In this document: positions 26,128 to 35,753 of the stretch, one piece after another
Layout of the letters: every line of letters starts with the position of its first letter
How positions within the stretch are numbered: position 1 is the stretch's first letter
NCBI GenBank assembly: GCA_949299135.1
Contig: CASFZG010000014.1
Location: 1 to 64,000, forward strand
Direction: 5' to 3'
DNA from: an uncultured Phascolarctobacterium sp.
Lineage (GTDB): Bacteria; Bacillota; Negativicutes; Acidaminococcales; Acidaminococcaceae
Length of the DNA stretch: 64,000 bases
Position numbers and translations under genes: made by a program
Notes under the pieces: model-generated
What the model was told of the DNA's origin: nothing
The model's input: only the letters and a program-made list of their open reading frames with translations
The model's database searches: none

Positions 26128-26784
26128 ATGCTTGATTTTTCCGTATTGGACCCATACCTGCCGCTCCTGGCCTCCGCAGTATGGATTACCATTAAATTTA
26201 CGTTTTTCTCCACGCTCATCGGCTTTTTGGGCGGCTTCATCTTAGCGCTCATCACGCTTTCGCACAACAGGCTGTTTTCGTTTCTCGCCAAAGCGTACAT
26301 TTCCGTGTTCCGCGGCACGCCGCTTTTAGTGCAGCTTATGCTGATTTACTTTGCCACGCCGCAGCTGACAGGCTACACCATCAGCGCGCTGGAAGCAGGC
26401 GTACTGTCCTTCGGGCTGAACTCTGCCGCATACATTTCGGAAGCACTGCGCGGCGGTATTTTATCCGTTGACCGCGGCCAGTGGGAAGCGTCGATGTCGC
26501 TGGGCGTACCGACACACCGCTTTATTCTGGACGTTATCCTGCCGCAGGCGATTAAAAACGCCCTGCCCTCACTCGTCAACGAAAGTATTATGCTCTTAAA
26601 GGATTCCAGCCTTGTTTCCGTTATCGGCGTGGCCGACACCCTGCGCTGGGCGGATTTGATTCAGGCTAAAACCTTCCGCGCGTTTGAGGCGTTCATCGTC
26701 GCCGCAGCCGTTTATTATGTGCTGGTAATGCTGCTCAACCTTCTGGGCGCTTACCTTGAAAGGAAGGTGCGCGTAAGTGATTAA
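26128..26784 (+). CDS. Amino-acid ABC transporter permease
   Basis: This 218-aa inner-membrane permease is of the HisMQ type. It has about five membrane helices and the EAA loop GQWEASMSLGVPTHRFILDVILPQAIKNALP (about 112-143), which contacts the ATPase. AAAGGAG precedes the ATG. The gene overlaps the ATPase gene by 8 nt. A single permease gene implies a homodimer in the membrane. Confidence 0.94.
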   Translation: MLDFSVLDPYLPLLASAVWITIKFTFFSTLIGFLGGFILALITLSHNRLFSFLAKAYISVFRGTPLLVQLMLIYFATPQLTGYTISALEAGVLSFGLNSAAYISEALRGGILSVDRGQWEASMSLGVPTHRFILDVILPQAIKNALPSLVNESIMLLKDSSLVSVIGVADTLRWADLIQAKTFRAFEAFIVAAAVYYVLVMLLNLLGAYLERKVRVSD

Positions 26785-27502
26785 GGTTGAACATTTAGCC
26801 AAAAGCTTTGGCAATTTGCAGGTTTTAAAGGATATTTCGCTCACCATCAACAAGGGTGAAGTCGTGACTATTATCGGCCCATCCGGCAGCGGCAAAAGCA
26901 CCCTGCTGCGCTGCTTAAACCTGTTGGAACGTCCCGACAGCGGCAAAATACTGTTTGACGGCACCGACATTTTAAGCGGCAATGTAAAAATTGAAAACAT
27001 CCGCAAAAATGCGTGCATGGTGTTCCAGCATTTTAATTTGTTTGCCAACATGACGGCGCTGCAAAACGTGGCTTACGCGCCGCGCGTAGTAAACGGTTTA
27101 AGCCGCGCCGAAGCCGAAGAAAAAGGCTTGAAGCTGCTTAAAACAGTTGGCCTGGGCGACAAAGCCGACCAGTACCCCAGCCGCCTTTCGGGCGGACAAA
27201 AACAGCGTGTTGCCATTGCCCGTGCCATGGCGATGGAGCCGGAGGTGCTGCTTCTGGACGAACCGACATCGGCGCTGGACCCGGAAATGGTTAAAGAAGT
27301 GCTGGACGTTATCAAAGGGCTGGCCAACACCGGCATTACCATGGTGCTGGTTACGCACGAAATGGGCTTTGCCCGCGACGTATCGGACGTTATCCACTTC
27401 ATGGACGAAGGCTATCTGATTGAAAGCAACTCGCCGAAAGAATTTTTTGCCAACCCGCAGACTGACCGCGCGCGCAAATTCTTATCGACGATTTTATCGT
27501 GA
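26777..27502 (+). CDS. Amino-acid ABC transporter ATP-binding protein
   Basis: This 241-aa GlnQ/HisP-type ATPase has Walker [10 protein letters not shown] (about 34-42), the Q-loop in [12 protein letters not shown], signature [14 protein letters not shown], Walker [13 protein letters not shown] and the H-loop VTHEMGFA. It starts at GTG 26777 inside the end of the permease gene. Together with the binding protein and permease it forms a complete polar-amino-acid importer. Confidence 0.95.
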   Translation: MIKVEHLAKSFGNLQVLKDISLTINKGEVVTIIGPSGSGKSTLLRCLNLLERPDSGKILFDGTDILSGNVKIENIRKNACMVFQHFNLFANMTALQNVAYAPRVVNGLSRAEAEEKGLKLLKTVGLGDKADQYPSRLSGGQKQRVAIARAMAMEPEVLLLDEPTSALDPEMVKEVLDVIKGLANTGITMVLVTHEMGFARDVSDVIHFMDEGYLIESNSPKEFFANPQTDRARKFLSTILS

Positions 27503-27510
27503 GGCGCATC

Positions 27511-28236
27511 ATGAAAATAATGATTATCAACCCGGACTGCGGCGTTACAGAATCGGCTATGGCTCTGCGCTGCCGCATTCTGGAAGAATATACGGCACCC
27601 GATACGCAGCTTGCCATGGTGTGCCCGCAAAACTCCGGTGTGGAGCTTAACTCTGCCCTTGATGTTGTGCTTGCCGCACCTGAAATTGTGCAGCTTGCGG
27701 CAGACGGGCAGAACGCCGGTTTTGACGCCGTTGTTTTGTACTGCTTCAGCGACCCCGTTATCGACGCCTGCCGCGAAGCATTGCGCATTCCCGTTATCGG
27801 CGGGGCGCAGGCAGCTTGTTTATCGGCGCTTAACGTGTGCCGCAGCTTTGGCGTAATGCTGGCGGACGAGCTGCGCCTGCCGGAGAAAAAACGCTTTTTG
27901 CGCACGCTCGGCGTCGACCCATCGTGCATAACGCAAATTGCCGCTGCCGATATGCGCGGCGTTGACCCGTGGCAGAACCGCAAGCTTACACTGGCGCGTC
28001 TGGCAGAGTGCGGACAGCAAATGGTTGCCGACGGCTCAGAAACCATCGTACTTGGCTGCCTGTCGTTTTTAGGACTGGCACAGCCGCTGGCAGAAGTGCT
28101 GGGCGTGCCCGTTATCGACCCCGCCGTCGCCGCCGTATGCACCGCCGAAAGCATTGTGCGCCAGCGCCTTTTTACCAGCAAAGTAAGCTACCCGCTGCTG
28201 TGCAGCAAAGCACGTGAGATTATAAGGGAAATTTAA
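27511..28236 (+). CDS. Aspartate/glutamate/hydantoin racemase family protein
   Basis: This 241-aa protein is in the Asp/Glu/hydantoin racemase superfamily: N-terminal IMIINPDCGVTES, first catalytic cysteine in VVLYCFSDP (about residue 77), second in IVLGCLSFLGLA (about 184). Two cysteines acting as opposite-face bases allow cofactor-free racemisation. ATG 27511 with GAGG upstream is preferred; a GTG at 27499 overlaps the ATPase stop. As the last gene of the deacetylase-ABC operon it suggests handling of D/L forms of a hydantoin, imide or amino acid. The substrate is unproven. Confidence 0.82.
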   Translation: MKIMIINPDCGVTESAMALRCRILEEYTAPDTQLAMVCPQNSGVELNSALDVVLAAPEIVQLAADGQNAGFDAVVLYCFSDPVIDACREALRIPVIGGAQAACLSALNVCRSFGVMLADELRLPEKKRFLRTLGVDPSCITQIAAADMRGVDPWQNRKLTLARLAECGQQMVADGSETIVLGCLSFLGLAQPLAEVLGVPVIDPAVAAVCTAESIVRQRLFTSKVSYPLLCSKAREIIREI

Positions 28237-28265
28237 AACCTTAAATTAAAACCTCATACACAGCA

Positions 28266-28296
28266 AAAACCCCGCGGTAAAAACCACGGGGTTTTG
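28266..28296 (+). terminator. Terminator of the ABC/racemase operon
   Basis: AAAACCCCGCGGT and ACCACGGGGTTTT form a long stem ending in TTTT, about 30 bp after the racemase stop. Confidence 0.85.
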
Positions 28297-28362
28297 TTGT
28301 AAGGGGAAGTTCTATGAAAAGTTTGAAAGGATGTATTTTAGCTGAAGTTCAGCTAAATATCA

Positions 28363-29988
<1,626 letters not shown>

Positions 29989-30019
29989 TTAAAATGCACT
30001 CCTTTAAATTCTTTATCAA

Positions 30020-30304
30020 TTACAGTACGGCAAGTACGTCGCGTTCGCTCAAAATCAAATATTCTTTGCCGTCCAGTTTAAATTCAGTTCCGGAATATTT
30101 TGCAAAAACAACTTCTTCACCAACTTTAACTTCCGGAGCAACGCGGGTGCCGTTATCAAGCACGCGGCCTGCGCCGACAGCAATTACTTTGCCTGTCTGC
30201 GGGCGTTCTTTGGAAGCAGTATCGGGAAGGTAAATACCGCTGGCAGTTTTTTCTTCTTTAGTAGTAATTTCTACAACAATGTGGTCTGCTAATGGTTTCA
30301 ACAT
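30020..30304 (-). CDS. groES: Co-chaperonin GroES
   Basis: This 94-aa protein forms the heptameric lid of GroEL. It begins [13 protein letters not shown], has the mobile loop [19 protein letters not shown] and ends VLAVL. ATG 30304 is preferred over the in-frame start six codons upstream, because AAAGGGGAATTACAA precedes it and it matches the family N-terminus. It is co-transcribed with groEL. Confidence 0.97.
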   Translation of the reverse strand: MLKPLADHIVVEITTKEEKTASGIYLPDTASKERPQTGKVIAVGAGRVLDNGTRVAPEVKVGEEVVFAKYSGTEFKLDGKEYLILSERDVLAVL

Positions 30305-30357
30305 TTGTAATTCCCCTTTCAATATAGTTACGTTAGTATTAATTTCGCTTTATCTTG

Positions 30358-30423
30358 TTAGCACTCACTTTCTTCGAGTGCTAACTACAATTATTATTAT
30401 ATCCGTTATTTGTAAAAATGCAA
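30358..30423 (-). promoter_or_regulatory. CIRCE element and groESL promoter
   Basis: TTAGCACTC (30358-30366), nine bases, then GAGTGCTAA (30376-30384) is a perfect CIRCE operator, bound by repressor HrcA. Just upstream on the minus strand lie TTGCAT (30418-30423) and TATAAT (30396-30401) with 16-bp spacing. HrcA binding at this site blocks transcription under non-stress conditions. hrcA itself is not in the window. Confidence 0.95.
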
Positions 30424-30480
30424 GTACCTTTTTTGACAAAATAGTGAAAAAAAGAGGTAAAAAGTTTTTTAACCGCCTTT

Positions 30481-30520
30481 ATAAACCAAAACGGAGCATA
30501 ACTTTTCATTATGCCCCGTT
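30481..30520 (-). terminator. Terminator of the AlaX-like gene
   Basis: AACGGAGCATAA (30490-30501) pairs with TTATGCCCCGTT (30509-30520) with one mismatch, followed by TTTTGGTTT on the minus strand. Confidence 0.75.
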
Positions 30521-30538
30521 AATTGCTTTATTTTATTC

Positions 30539-31723
30539 TCACATCAATAAAGTATGTGCTTTTTGCTGCCAGTCCTCCGTGCTGCTGCCGCTGCCCTGCG
30601 CAAAATCAGGCTTGCCGCCGCCGCGCCCGTTAAAAATGGTGTTAGCCTTCTGGCAGTATTCGCGGCAGTCGGCGTTTACGTTGGCGCTGTGCCCAAACAG
30701 GTAGTTTACCCTGCCGTTTGCCTCGTAAAATACGCCCACCAGCAGGTTATCCATAGCAGTTACCTTTTGCAGCAGCAGCTTGGCGTCGGTGGCATTACAT
30801 TCTTCCGGCGTAACAATTACCAGACGGCTGCCATCCGCCAGCACGCGCGCCGTACTTAAAAACTGCGGCAGCTGCGCATCGTACAACGCCATTGTCTTTT
30901 CCTTCACCCGCGCGTTAAGGGCGGTAATTTCATTTTGCAGGCGCGCAACAGCGTCCGGCACCTGCTCAATTTTAACGGAAAGCATCTGCCCCGTTTTACG
31001 CACCACCGCGTTTTTACGGCGCACGTCTTCCAAAGCCCAGCGCCCGCACAAAAAGCTGATGCGCTGACCCTGTTTATGTTTTTCGGCGCTTGTAATATGT
31101 ATAATGCCCACCGCGCCGGTGCGGTTTGGGTGCGTGCCGCAGCAGGTACAGATATCGCCGTCCTGTACGCTCACAAGCCGCAGCGTGCCCGTCAGTTTGG
31201 TGTTCTTTTTGCGCATGGTGTACTTATCCAAATCGGTGTGCGGCACATAGCTTACGCTGATGGGCTTGTCCAGCCAGATTTCCCGGTTGGCAAAATTCTC
31301 CACCTGCGCAAGCTCGTCCGCCGTCAGCTCTTTGTCAAGGTCGATAGTGACAAGCCCTTCGCTCATGTGAAAGCCGATGTTGTTTGCGCCAAACAGCTTC
31401 CATGCCGCGTAGGATAAAATGTGTTCGCCGCAGTGCTGCTGCATATGGTCAAGGCGCACCACACCATCCACTTCGGCCTTAACGGTGCTGCCAACTTCCA
31501 GCGGCTTATCGCAGTAATGCACAATGCGCCCCGCTTCTTCCGCCACATGCGTAACAGCAGCGCCGCCCAGTTTGCCGCGGTCGCTTAACTGCCCGCCGCC
31601 TTCCGGGAAGAACACCGTACGGTCAAGCTCAACGGCATAACCTTTTTTTGCAGGCTCACACGCCGTTACCACAGCATCGCAAACCCATAAATAAGCGTCG
31701 TTTTCAAATAATCTCTCTGTCAT
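30539..31723 (-). CDS. Alanyl-tRNA editing protein, AlaX-L type
   Basis: This 394-aa protein corresponds to the editing and C-terminal parts of alanyl-tRNA synthetase without the synthetase core. It has the N-terminal barrel (FFPEGGGQLSDRG), zinc-binding HMQQHCGEH (H-x3-H) and CTCCGTH (C-x3-H), and a C-terminal DHHA1 domain with RGGGKPDFAQGSG. Such enzymes hydrolyse Ser- or Gly-tRNA(Ala). The full-length form with DHHA1 is AlaX-L. It is monocistronic and divergent from the HAD phosphatase gene. Confidence 0.9.
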   Translation of the reverse strand: MTERLFENDAYLWVCDAVVTACEPAKKGYAVELDRTVFFPEGGGQLSDRGKLGGAAVTHVAEEAGRIVHYCDKPLEVGSTVKAEVDGVVRLDHMQQHCGEHILSYAAWKLFGANNIGFHMSEGLVTIDLDKELTADELAQVENFANREIWLDKPISVSYVPHTDLDKYTMRKKNTKLTGTLRLVSVQDGDICTCCGTHPNRTGAVGIIHITSAEKHKQGQRISFLCGRWALEDVRRKNAVVRKTGQMLSVKIEQVPDAVARLQNEITALNARVKEKTMALYDAQLPQFLSTARVLADGSRLVIVTPEECNATDAKLLLQKVTAMDNLLVGVFYEANGRVNYLFGHSANVNADCREYCQKANTIFNGRGGGKPDFAQGSGSSTEDWQQKAHTLLM

Positions 31724-31737
31724 TTTAAACCCCTCAC

Positions 31738-31767
31738 TTGTAAAACAATCTATGCTTATATTATAAT
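31738..31767 (+). promoter_or_regulatory. Predicted promoter of the HAD phosphatase gene
   Basis: TTGTAA (31738-31743), 18 bp and TATAAT (31762-31767) precede the HAD gene by about 35 bp. Confidence 0.6.
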
Positions 31768-31800
31768 TACTCTTGTAAAAATATTAAAGGAGAAATTTTG

Positions 31801-32454
31801 ATGTATAAATATATTTTGTTCGATTTGGACGGCACGCTCACCGATTCCGCCGAAGGCATTACCAAATGCGTGCAGTACGCGCTTAAAGCACTCGGCGTGG
31901 ATGAGCCCGATTTAAACAACCTGCGCCCCTTCATCGGCCCGCCGCTGGTTGAATGTTTTATGAATCTGTACGGCTTTACGGAGGAGCAGGCAAAATTCGG
32001 CACTGCCAAATACCGCGAGCGTTACAAGGACACCGGCATTTACGAAAACAAAGTTTACCCCGGCGTGCCGGAAATGCTGGCACAGCTGAAGGCAAACGGC
32101 CTGCGCCTTGCCCTTGCCACCAGCAAGCCTTTGGTTTTTGCGCAGCGCGTAACCGATTATTTTAACTTATCGCAGTATTTTGATTACATCTGCGGGCCGG
32201 ACTTAACCGGAAGCCATCTTCCCGCCAAGGCGGATGTAATTGCCGACGCCATGCAAAAGCTTGGCGTTAGCGATAAAAGTGAAGTGCTGATGGTTGGCGA
32301 CCGCAGCCAGGACGTTATTGGCGCGTTAAAATACGGCATTACCTGTGCCGGTGCGCTGTACGGCTATGGCGGACGCAGGGAACTGACCGACGCCGGCTGC
32401 ACCATTTTTGTTGACACGCCGCAGGACATTGTAAAACTTGTATGCGGTAAATAG
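31801..32454 (+). CDS. HAD-family phosphatase (Gph/PpaX-like)
   Basis: This 217-aa phosphatase of the haloacid-dehalogenase superfamily has motif I FDLDGTLTDS with nucleophile Asp, motif II LATSKP, and motif III MVGDRSQDVIGA. The cap between motif I and II is the small helical type seen in phosphoglycolate phosphatase and PpaX. ATG 31801 is preceded by AAAGGAG. The substrate cannot be assigned. The gene is followed immediately by a plus-strand promoter for a small antisense RNA, so its terminator may be shared with that RNA. Confidence 0.9.
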   Translation: MYKYILFDLDGTLTDSAEGITKCVQYALKALGVDEPDLNNLRPFIGPPLVECFMNLYGFTEEQAKFGTAKYRERYKDTGIYENKVYPGVPEMLAQLKANGLRLALATSKPLVFAQRVTDYFNLSQYFDYICGPDLTGSHLPAKADVIADAMQKLGVSDKSEVLMVGDRSQDVIGALKYGITCAGALYGYGGRRELTDAGCTIFVDTPQDIVKLVCGK

Positions 32455-32455
32455 C

Positions 32456-32583
32456 TTGCATTTCTGCCGTTAAAATTGTATAATAAAAGCACGAAAGTAC
32501 CTATGCTTGGCGGTGTCGGTCTTTCCCGGTCAAATTTATAGTTTAAGAGAAAGCCGTTTAACCGCGCGTTAAGCGGTTTTTTT
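32456..32583 (+). ncRNA. Candidate antisense RNA antitoxin with its promoter and terminator
   Basis: A near-consensus promoter, TTGCAT (32456-32461), 17 bp, TATAAT (32479-32484), predicts a start near 32490. A terminator at about 32554-32583 (stem CCGTTTAAC/GTTAAGCGG, then seven T) gives an RNA of about 94 nt. The RNA is complementary over its whole length to the 3' untranslated part of the minus-strand toxin mRNA described next. This is the arrangement of TxpA/RatA-type type I systems. It also forms the 3' end of the HAD transcript if there is read-through. Confidence 0.65.
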
Positions 32584-32590
32584 CGTTACA

Positions 32591-32665
32591 TTATTTATGA
32601 CGAAAAATGGATACTATTAACATAGCAAACATTATCATCAGCGATAACGCTTCATATGTGGTCAT
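32591..32665 (-). CDS. Holin-like type I toxin peptide (Hol-Tox family)
   Basis: This is a 24-aa hydrophobic peptide, beginning MTTYEALSLM and ending with a basic RHK tail. It matches the pattern of putative holin-like toxins (xVYEALSLMI, then a membrane helix, then basic residues), which insert in the membrane. A strong purine-rich ribosome binding site (GGGTGGGGGTGG) precedes the ATG. The promoter is at 32730-32758. The predicted mRNA starts near 32723, and its first 20 nt (32704-32722) are complementary to its far end (32489-32506). Such long-range pairing controls translation in other type I toxins. The ORF is too short for usual gene finders. Confidence 0.75.
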   Translation of the reverse strand: MTTYEALSLMIMFAMLIVSIFRHK

Positions 32666-32729
32666 AGCACCACCCCCACCCATTTAAGAGTGGAAAAACC
32701 GACTGCATAGGTACTTGTCGTGCTTGTCT

Positions 32730-32758
32730 ATTCTAACAGACTTACGTCTAAAAAGCAA
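32730..32758 (-). promoter_or_regulatory. Predicted promoter of the type I toxin
   Basis: On the minus strand TTGCTT (32753-32758), a 17-bp spacer and TAGAAT (32730-32735) predict transcription from about 32723, the outer end of the inverted repeat. Confidence 0.7.
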
Positions 32759-32767
32759 TAATATTAT

Positions 32768-32799
32768 AAAAGCCTGCCCCTTAATTGGGACAGGCTTTT
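32768..32799. terminator. Terminator of the kor operon
   Basis: AAAAGCCTG.CCC and GGGACAGGCTTTT form a stem around 32768-32799 with T runs on both strands, just downstream of the last kor gene. Confidence 0.8.
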
Positions 32800-32808
32800 T
32801 GTTTGGTT

Positions 32809-33336
32809 TTATTTAATCAGGCTCATACCAATTTCAAGCGCTTTACGGTTTTTGTCCTCGGTGCCTTTCGGTACGCGGTTCAAAACTGCTTTTTCAAGGC
32901 TTTCGGCGCTTACAACGCCGGTAAGTTTAACCAGCGCACCCAGTGCGATGATGTTGGCAAACAAAATTTTGCCAAGGCCTTCGCGTGCGCTGTGGGTAAT
33001 CGGCAGTTCGTAAACTTTGCCGCCGAAATCAGGCACCTTACTTACAAACAGGCTGTCGGTAATCAGCACGCTGTCTTTGTCAAGGTCGTGCGAATATTTA
33101 TCGCAGGCATCCTGGCTCATGGCAAGCAGCACGCCTGGTTTGGTTACTTTAGGGAAATGGATTGCTTCGTCAGAGATGATAACCTCCGATTTGGAAGCGC
33201 CGCCACGTGCTTCAGGCCCGTAGGACTGGGACTGGATAGCAAGTTTGCCGTCCAGAAGTGCAGCTTCGGCTAAAATAATACCGGCAAGAATGAGGCCCTG
33301 GCCGCCGGTACCGGATAAACGAAATTCCTGTCTCAT
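32809..33336 (-). CDS. korC: 2-oxoacid:ferredoxin oxidoreductase gamma subunit
   Basis: This 175-aa subunit of a four-subunit 2-oxoacid:ferredoxin oxidoreductase has the family start RLSGTGGQGLILAGIILAEAA and SYGPEARGGASKSEVIISD, which shape the coenzyme A and subunit interface. ATG 33336 is chosen because GGGAGG lies eight bases upstream; the frame is open nine codons further. It ends the operon delta-alpha-beta-gamma. Oxoglutarate is the likely substrate because of the order and the PEARGGAS motif, but pyruvate or branched-chain oxoacids cannot be excluded. Confidence 0.9.
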   Translation of the reverse strand: MRQEFRLSGTGGQGLILAGIILAEAALLDGKLAIQSQSYGPEARGGASKSEVIISDEAIHFPKVTKPGVLLAMSQDACDKYSHDLDKDSVLITDSLFVSKVPDFGGKVYELPITHSAREGLGKILFANIIALGALVKLTGVVSAESLEKAVLNRVPKGTEDKNRKALEIGMSLIK

Positions 33337-33337
33337 A

Positions 33338-34165
33338 TTATTTACCTCCCTGCGCCATGGCAATCAATTCGTCATAAGCTTCAGTATATTCTTTGCGGCC
33401 TTCAACTTCATACAGCACGCCGATGGGGAATTTGCCCTCTTTCTTTTCTTCCGGCAGTTTGTCCCATGCTGCAATGGGCACTGCATGGTCGCGCTGCCAC
33501 ATCATCATCTCGGCAGGGCCGCCCATTTTGTTCTGGCGTCCGAAGGAAATCGGGCACGCGGATACAGCTTCAATCAGGCTGAAGCCTTTGTGCTGGATAC
33601 CTTTAACGATAAGGTCGCTGAGCATCTGCGCATGGAAGGTAGTTGCACGGGCAACGAATGTTGCGCCTGCTGCTCTGGCAAGCTCGGTCAGGTTAAAGTC
33701 AGGCTCAATCATGCCGTAAGGCGCGGTGGTTGCCTTGCTGCCGGTCGGGGTCATCGGGGAATACTGTCCGCCGGTCATGCCGTAAATGCTGTTGTTGTAA
33801 ACCACAACGGTCAGGTCAATGTTGCGGCGGCACGCGTGAATGAAATGGTTGCCGCCGATAGCGGTAGCGTCGCCGTCACCGGTAAGAACGATAACATTCA
33901 GCTTCGGGTCAGCCAGCTTAACGCCCGTTGCAAACGGGATGGCGCGGCCGTGAGCGGAATGCACGGTGTTAAAATCGAGATAGCCGGAAGCGCGGCTGGA
34001 GCAGCCGATGCCGGAAATTACAGCAACGTCGTCTTTCGGTAAATCCAGCTTGGCGATAGCTTTAACCACGCAGCCGGTTACAACGCCATTGCCGCAGCCG
34101 GGGCACCAGATATGCGGCAAACGGCCCGGACGGAAATATTTATTGATCATTTCTTCCATATTCAT
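33338..34165 (-). CDS. korB: 2-oxoacid:ferredoxin oxidoreductase beta subunit (TPP-binding)
   Basis: This 275-aa subunit carries thiamine pyrophosphate and contacts an iron-sulfur centre. It has HIWCPGCGNG, SGIGCSSR, HGRAIPFATGVKLA and the TPP/Mg motif GDGDATAIGGNHFIHACRRN, then NNSIYGMTGGQ. The CPGCG cysteines fit KorB/OorB. One base separates it from the gamma gene. It acts with the alpha subunit in oxidative decarboxylation with ferredoxin reduction. Confidence 0.94.
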   Translation of the reverse strand: MNMEEMINKYFRPGRLPHIWCPGCGNGVVTGCVVKAIAKLDLPKDDVAVISGIGCSSRASGYLDFNTVHSAHGRAIPFATGVKLADPKLNVIVLTGDGDATAIGGNHFIHACRRNIDLTVVVYNNSIYGMTGGQYSPMTPTGSKATTAPYGMIEPDFNLTELARAAGATFVARATTFHAQMLSDLIVKGIQHKGFSLIEAVSACPISFGRQNKMGGPAEMMMWQRDHAVPIAAWDKLPEEKKEGKFPIGVLYEVEGRKEYTEAYDELIAMAQGGK

Positions 34166-34183
34166 AAATAGTTTCTCCTTTCC

Positions 34184-35326
34184 TTACAGGGCCGCCATAG
34201 CTTTTTTAACTTCTTCCAAAAGCTGGGCCGGAGTTGCAGGTTCGTTATCATATTTTGCGTACAGGCTTACGGGCACTTTGCCGTTAACCGCACGTTCAAC
34301 TTCGTGTACATACTGGCCGCAGTTCAGCTCGTGTACCAAAATGCCTTTTACTTTGCCTGCCAGCTCTTTCATCTGTGCTTCGGCAAACGGCCAGATGGTT
34401 ACGGGGCGTACAAGGCCGACTTTCAGGCCTTCCTTACGTGCCATATCCACGGTTTCATAAGCGGTACGTGCGCCGCCGCCAAAGGCGACAACAGCAAATT
34501 CCGCATCTTCCATGCGATAATTTTCAACTTGTACGATGTCGTCAAGATTGTTTTCGATTTTAGCGCGCTGACGGTTGGTTGCTGCCAAAGTAGCTGCCGG
34601 AGTGCCTTTCGGGAAGCCGGTTTCGTCGTGAACAAGGCCGGTTACATGCCAGCGGTAGCCGCTGCCGAACGCCGGCATAGCGGGAACAAGGCTTTCGTCC
34701 GTCGCATAAGCCTTGAAGTCTTCCGGTTTGCAGTCCGGCTGTTTGCGTTCTGCCTGCGGGAACTCGCTGTAATCGTCGGGCAGTTCAATTTTTTCGCGCA
34801 TATGGCCGATAACTTCGTCCATCAAAAGGATTACCGGCACGCGGTATTTTTCGCTCAGCGCATAAGCACGCAGAGTCAGTTCAAAGCATTCGGGAACGCT
34901 GGCCGGAGTCAGGGCAATCAGCCAGTGGTCGCCGTGAGTGCCCCAACGCGCCTGCATTAAATCGCCCTGGGAAGGGCTGGTAGGCTGTCCGGTAGACGGG
35001 CCCACACGCTGTACGTTAACAATTACCAGAGGAATTTCGGCAGCGCAGGCATAACCGATGAGTTCCTGTTTTAAGGAAAAGCCCGGGCCGCTGGTTGCCG
35101 TCATAACCTTTTTGCCGGTTAAAGAAGCGCCGATAACAGCGCCCATGGAGGCAATTTCGTCCTCCATCTGAATGAATTTGCCGCCAACCTGAGGCAGCTT
35201 TTCAGCAAGGGATTCCGCCACTTCCGTGGAAGGAGTAATGGGGTAACCCGCAAAGAATTTAACACCGGCTGCAATTGCGCCTTCAACAACAGCCTGGTTG
35301 CCTTGCAATAATAAAACTCTGGACAT
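34184..35326 (-). CDS. korA: 2-oxoacid:ferredoxin oxidoreductase alpha subunit
   Basis: This 380-aa alpha subunit begins LLQGNQAVVEGAIAAGVKFFAGYPITPSTEVAE, with the YPITPS motif of the pyrimidine domain, then MATSGPGFSLKQE (as MTATSGPGFS) and PTGQPTSPSQGDLMQARWG. The last motif, with GQPT, is typical of 2-oxoglutarate-type enzymes. The start overlaps the ferredoxin subunit stop by one base, so translation is coupled. Confidence 0.94.
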   Translation of the reverse strand: MSRVLLLQGNQAVVEGAIAAGVKFFAGYPITPSTEVAESLAEKLPQVGGKFIQMEDEIASMGAVIGASLTGKKVMTATSGPGFSLKQELIGYACAAEIPLVIVNVQRVGPSTGQPTSPSQGDLMQARWGTHGDHWLIALTPASVPECFELTLRAYALSEKYRVPVILLMDEVIGHMREKIELPDDYSEFPQAERKQPDCKPEDFKAYATDESLVPAMPAFGSGYRWHVTGLVHDETGFPKGTPAATLAATNRQRAKIENNLDDIVQVENYRMEDAEFAVVAFGGGARTAYETVDMARKEGLKVGLVRPVTIWPFAEAQMKELAGKVKGILVHELNCGQYVHEVERAVNGKVPVSLYAKYDNEPATPAQLLEEVKKAMAAL

Positions 35327-35523
35327 TACTTCTCATCTCCTTCTTTATGTACAAAAATGGCGTAATCCGGGCAGCGAAGCTCGCACTGGCCGCACTGAAT
35401 GCAGTTTTCGGGCGCAACGGCTTCAATTTTTTCAAGTTCGTTTACCGCTAAAACCTTTTTAGGGCAAAACGCCGCGCAAATGCCGCAGCCTTTGCAGCGG
35501 TTGGTATAAATTTTTAAGCTCAT
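35326..35523 (-). CDS. korD: Ferredoxin-type delta subunit of the oxidoreductase
   Basis: This 65-aa protein binds two [4Fe-4S] clusters through CKGCGICAAFCP and CIQCGQCELRCP. It is the electron-transfer subunit and the first gene of the operon. ATG 35523 is preceded by AAAGGAGG, so the longer open frame upstream is not used. Confidence 0.93.
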   Translation of the reverse strand: MSLKIYTNRCKGCGICAAFCPKKVLAVNELEKIEAVAPENCIQCGQCELRCPDYAIFVHKEGDEK

Positions 35524-35591
35524 TATTAAACCTCCTTTAGCCTGCCTCTTTTGAAAAATATTTTGTTGCTTTTTGAGCACACTACTTCTAT

Positions 35592-35623
35592 TATCATTAT
35601 AAATGATACAGTTTATTAGTCAA
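35592..35623 (-). promoter_or_regulatory. kor promoter with overlapping palindromic operator candidate
   Basis: TTGACT (35618-35623), 16 bp and TATAAT (35596-35601) form a strong minus-strand promoter. A palindrome TATCATT-ATA-AATGATA (35592-35608) covers the -10 box. ATGATA half-sites recur at 35691-35704 by the promoter of the divergent TetR gene, so TetR binding at both is plausible. Confidence 0.6.
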
Positions 35624-35671
35624 ATTTATTTTTTGAATAAGCTGTAAAAATTTTTTGAATAGCGTATAAAA

Positions 35672-35700
35672 TTGCAAGCCCCCGCAAAAAATGATATAAT
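35672..35700 (+). promoter_or_regulatory. Predicted promoter of the TetR gene
   Basis: TTGCAA (35672-35677), a 17-bp spacer and TATAAT (35695-35700) lie 53 bp before the TetR start. Confidence 0.65.
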
Positions 35701-35753
35701 GATAAAAGTATATAAATATTTTTGAACGACTAATTTATGTTACGGAGGCTGCC

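Noticed and set aside
32489-32722. Miniature inverted-repeat transposable element
   Set aside because: The inverted repeats coincide with the predicted ends of the toxin mRNA, and two promoters and a terminator are placed as in type I systems; no target duplication was seen.
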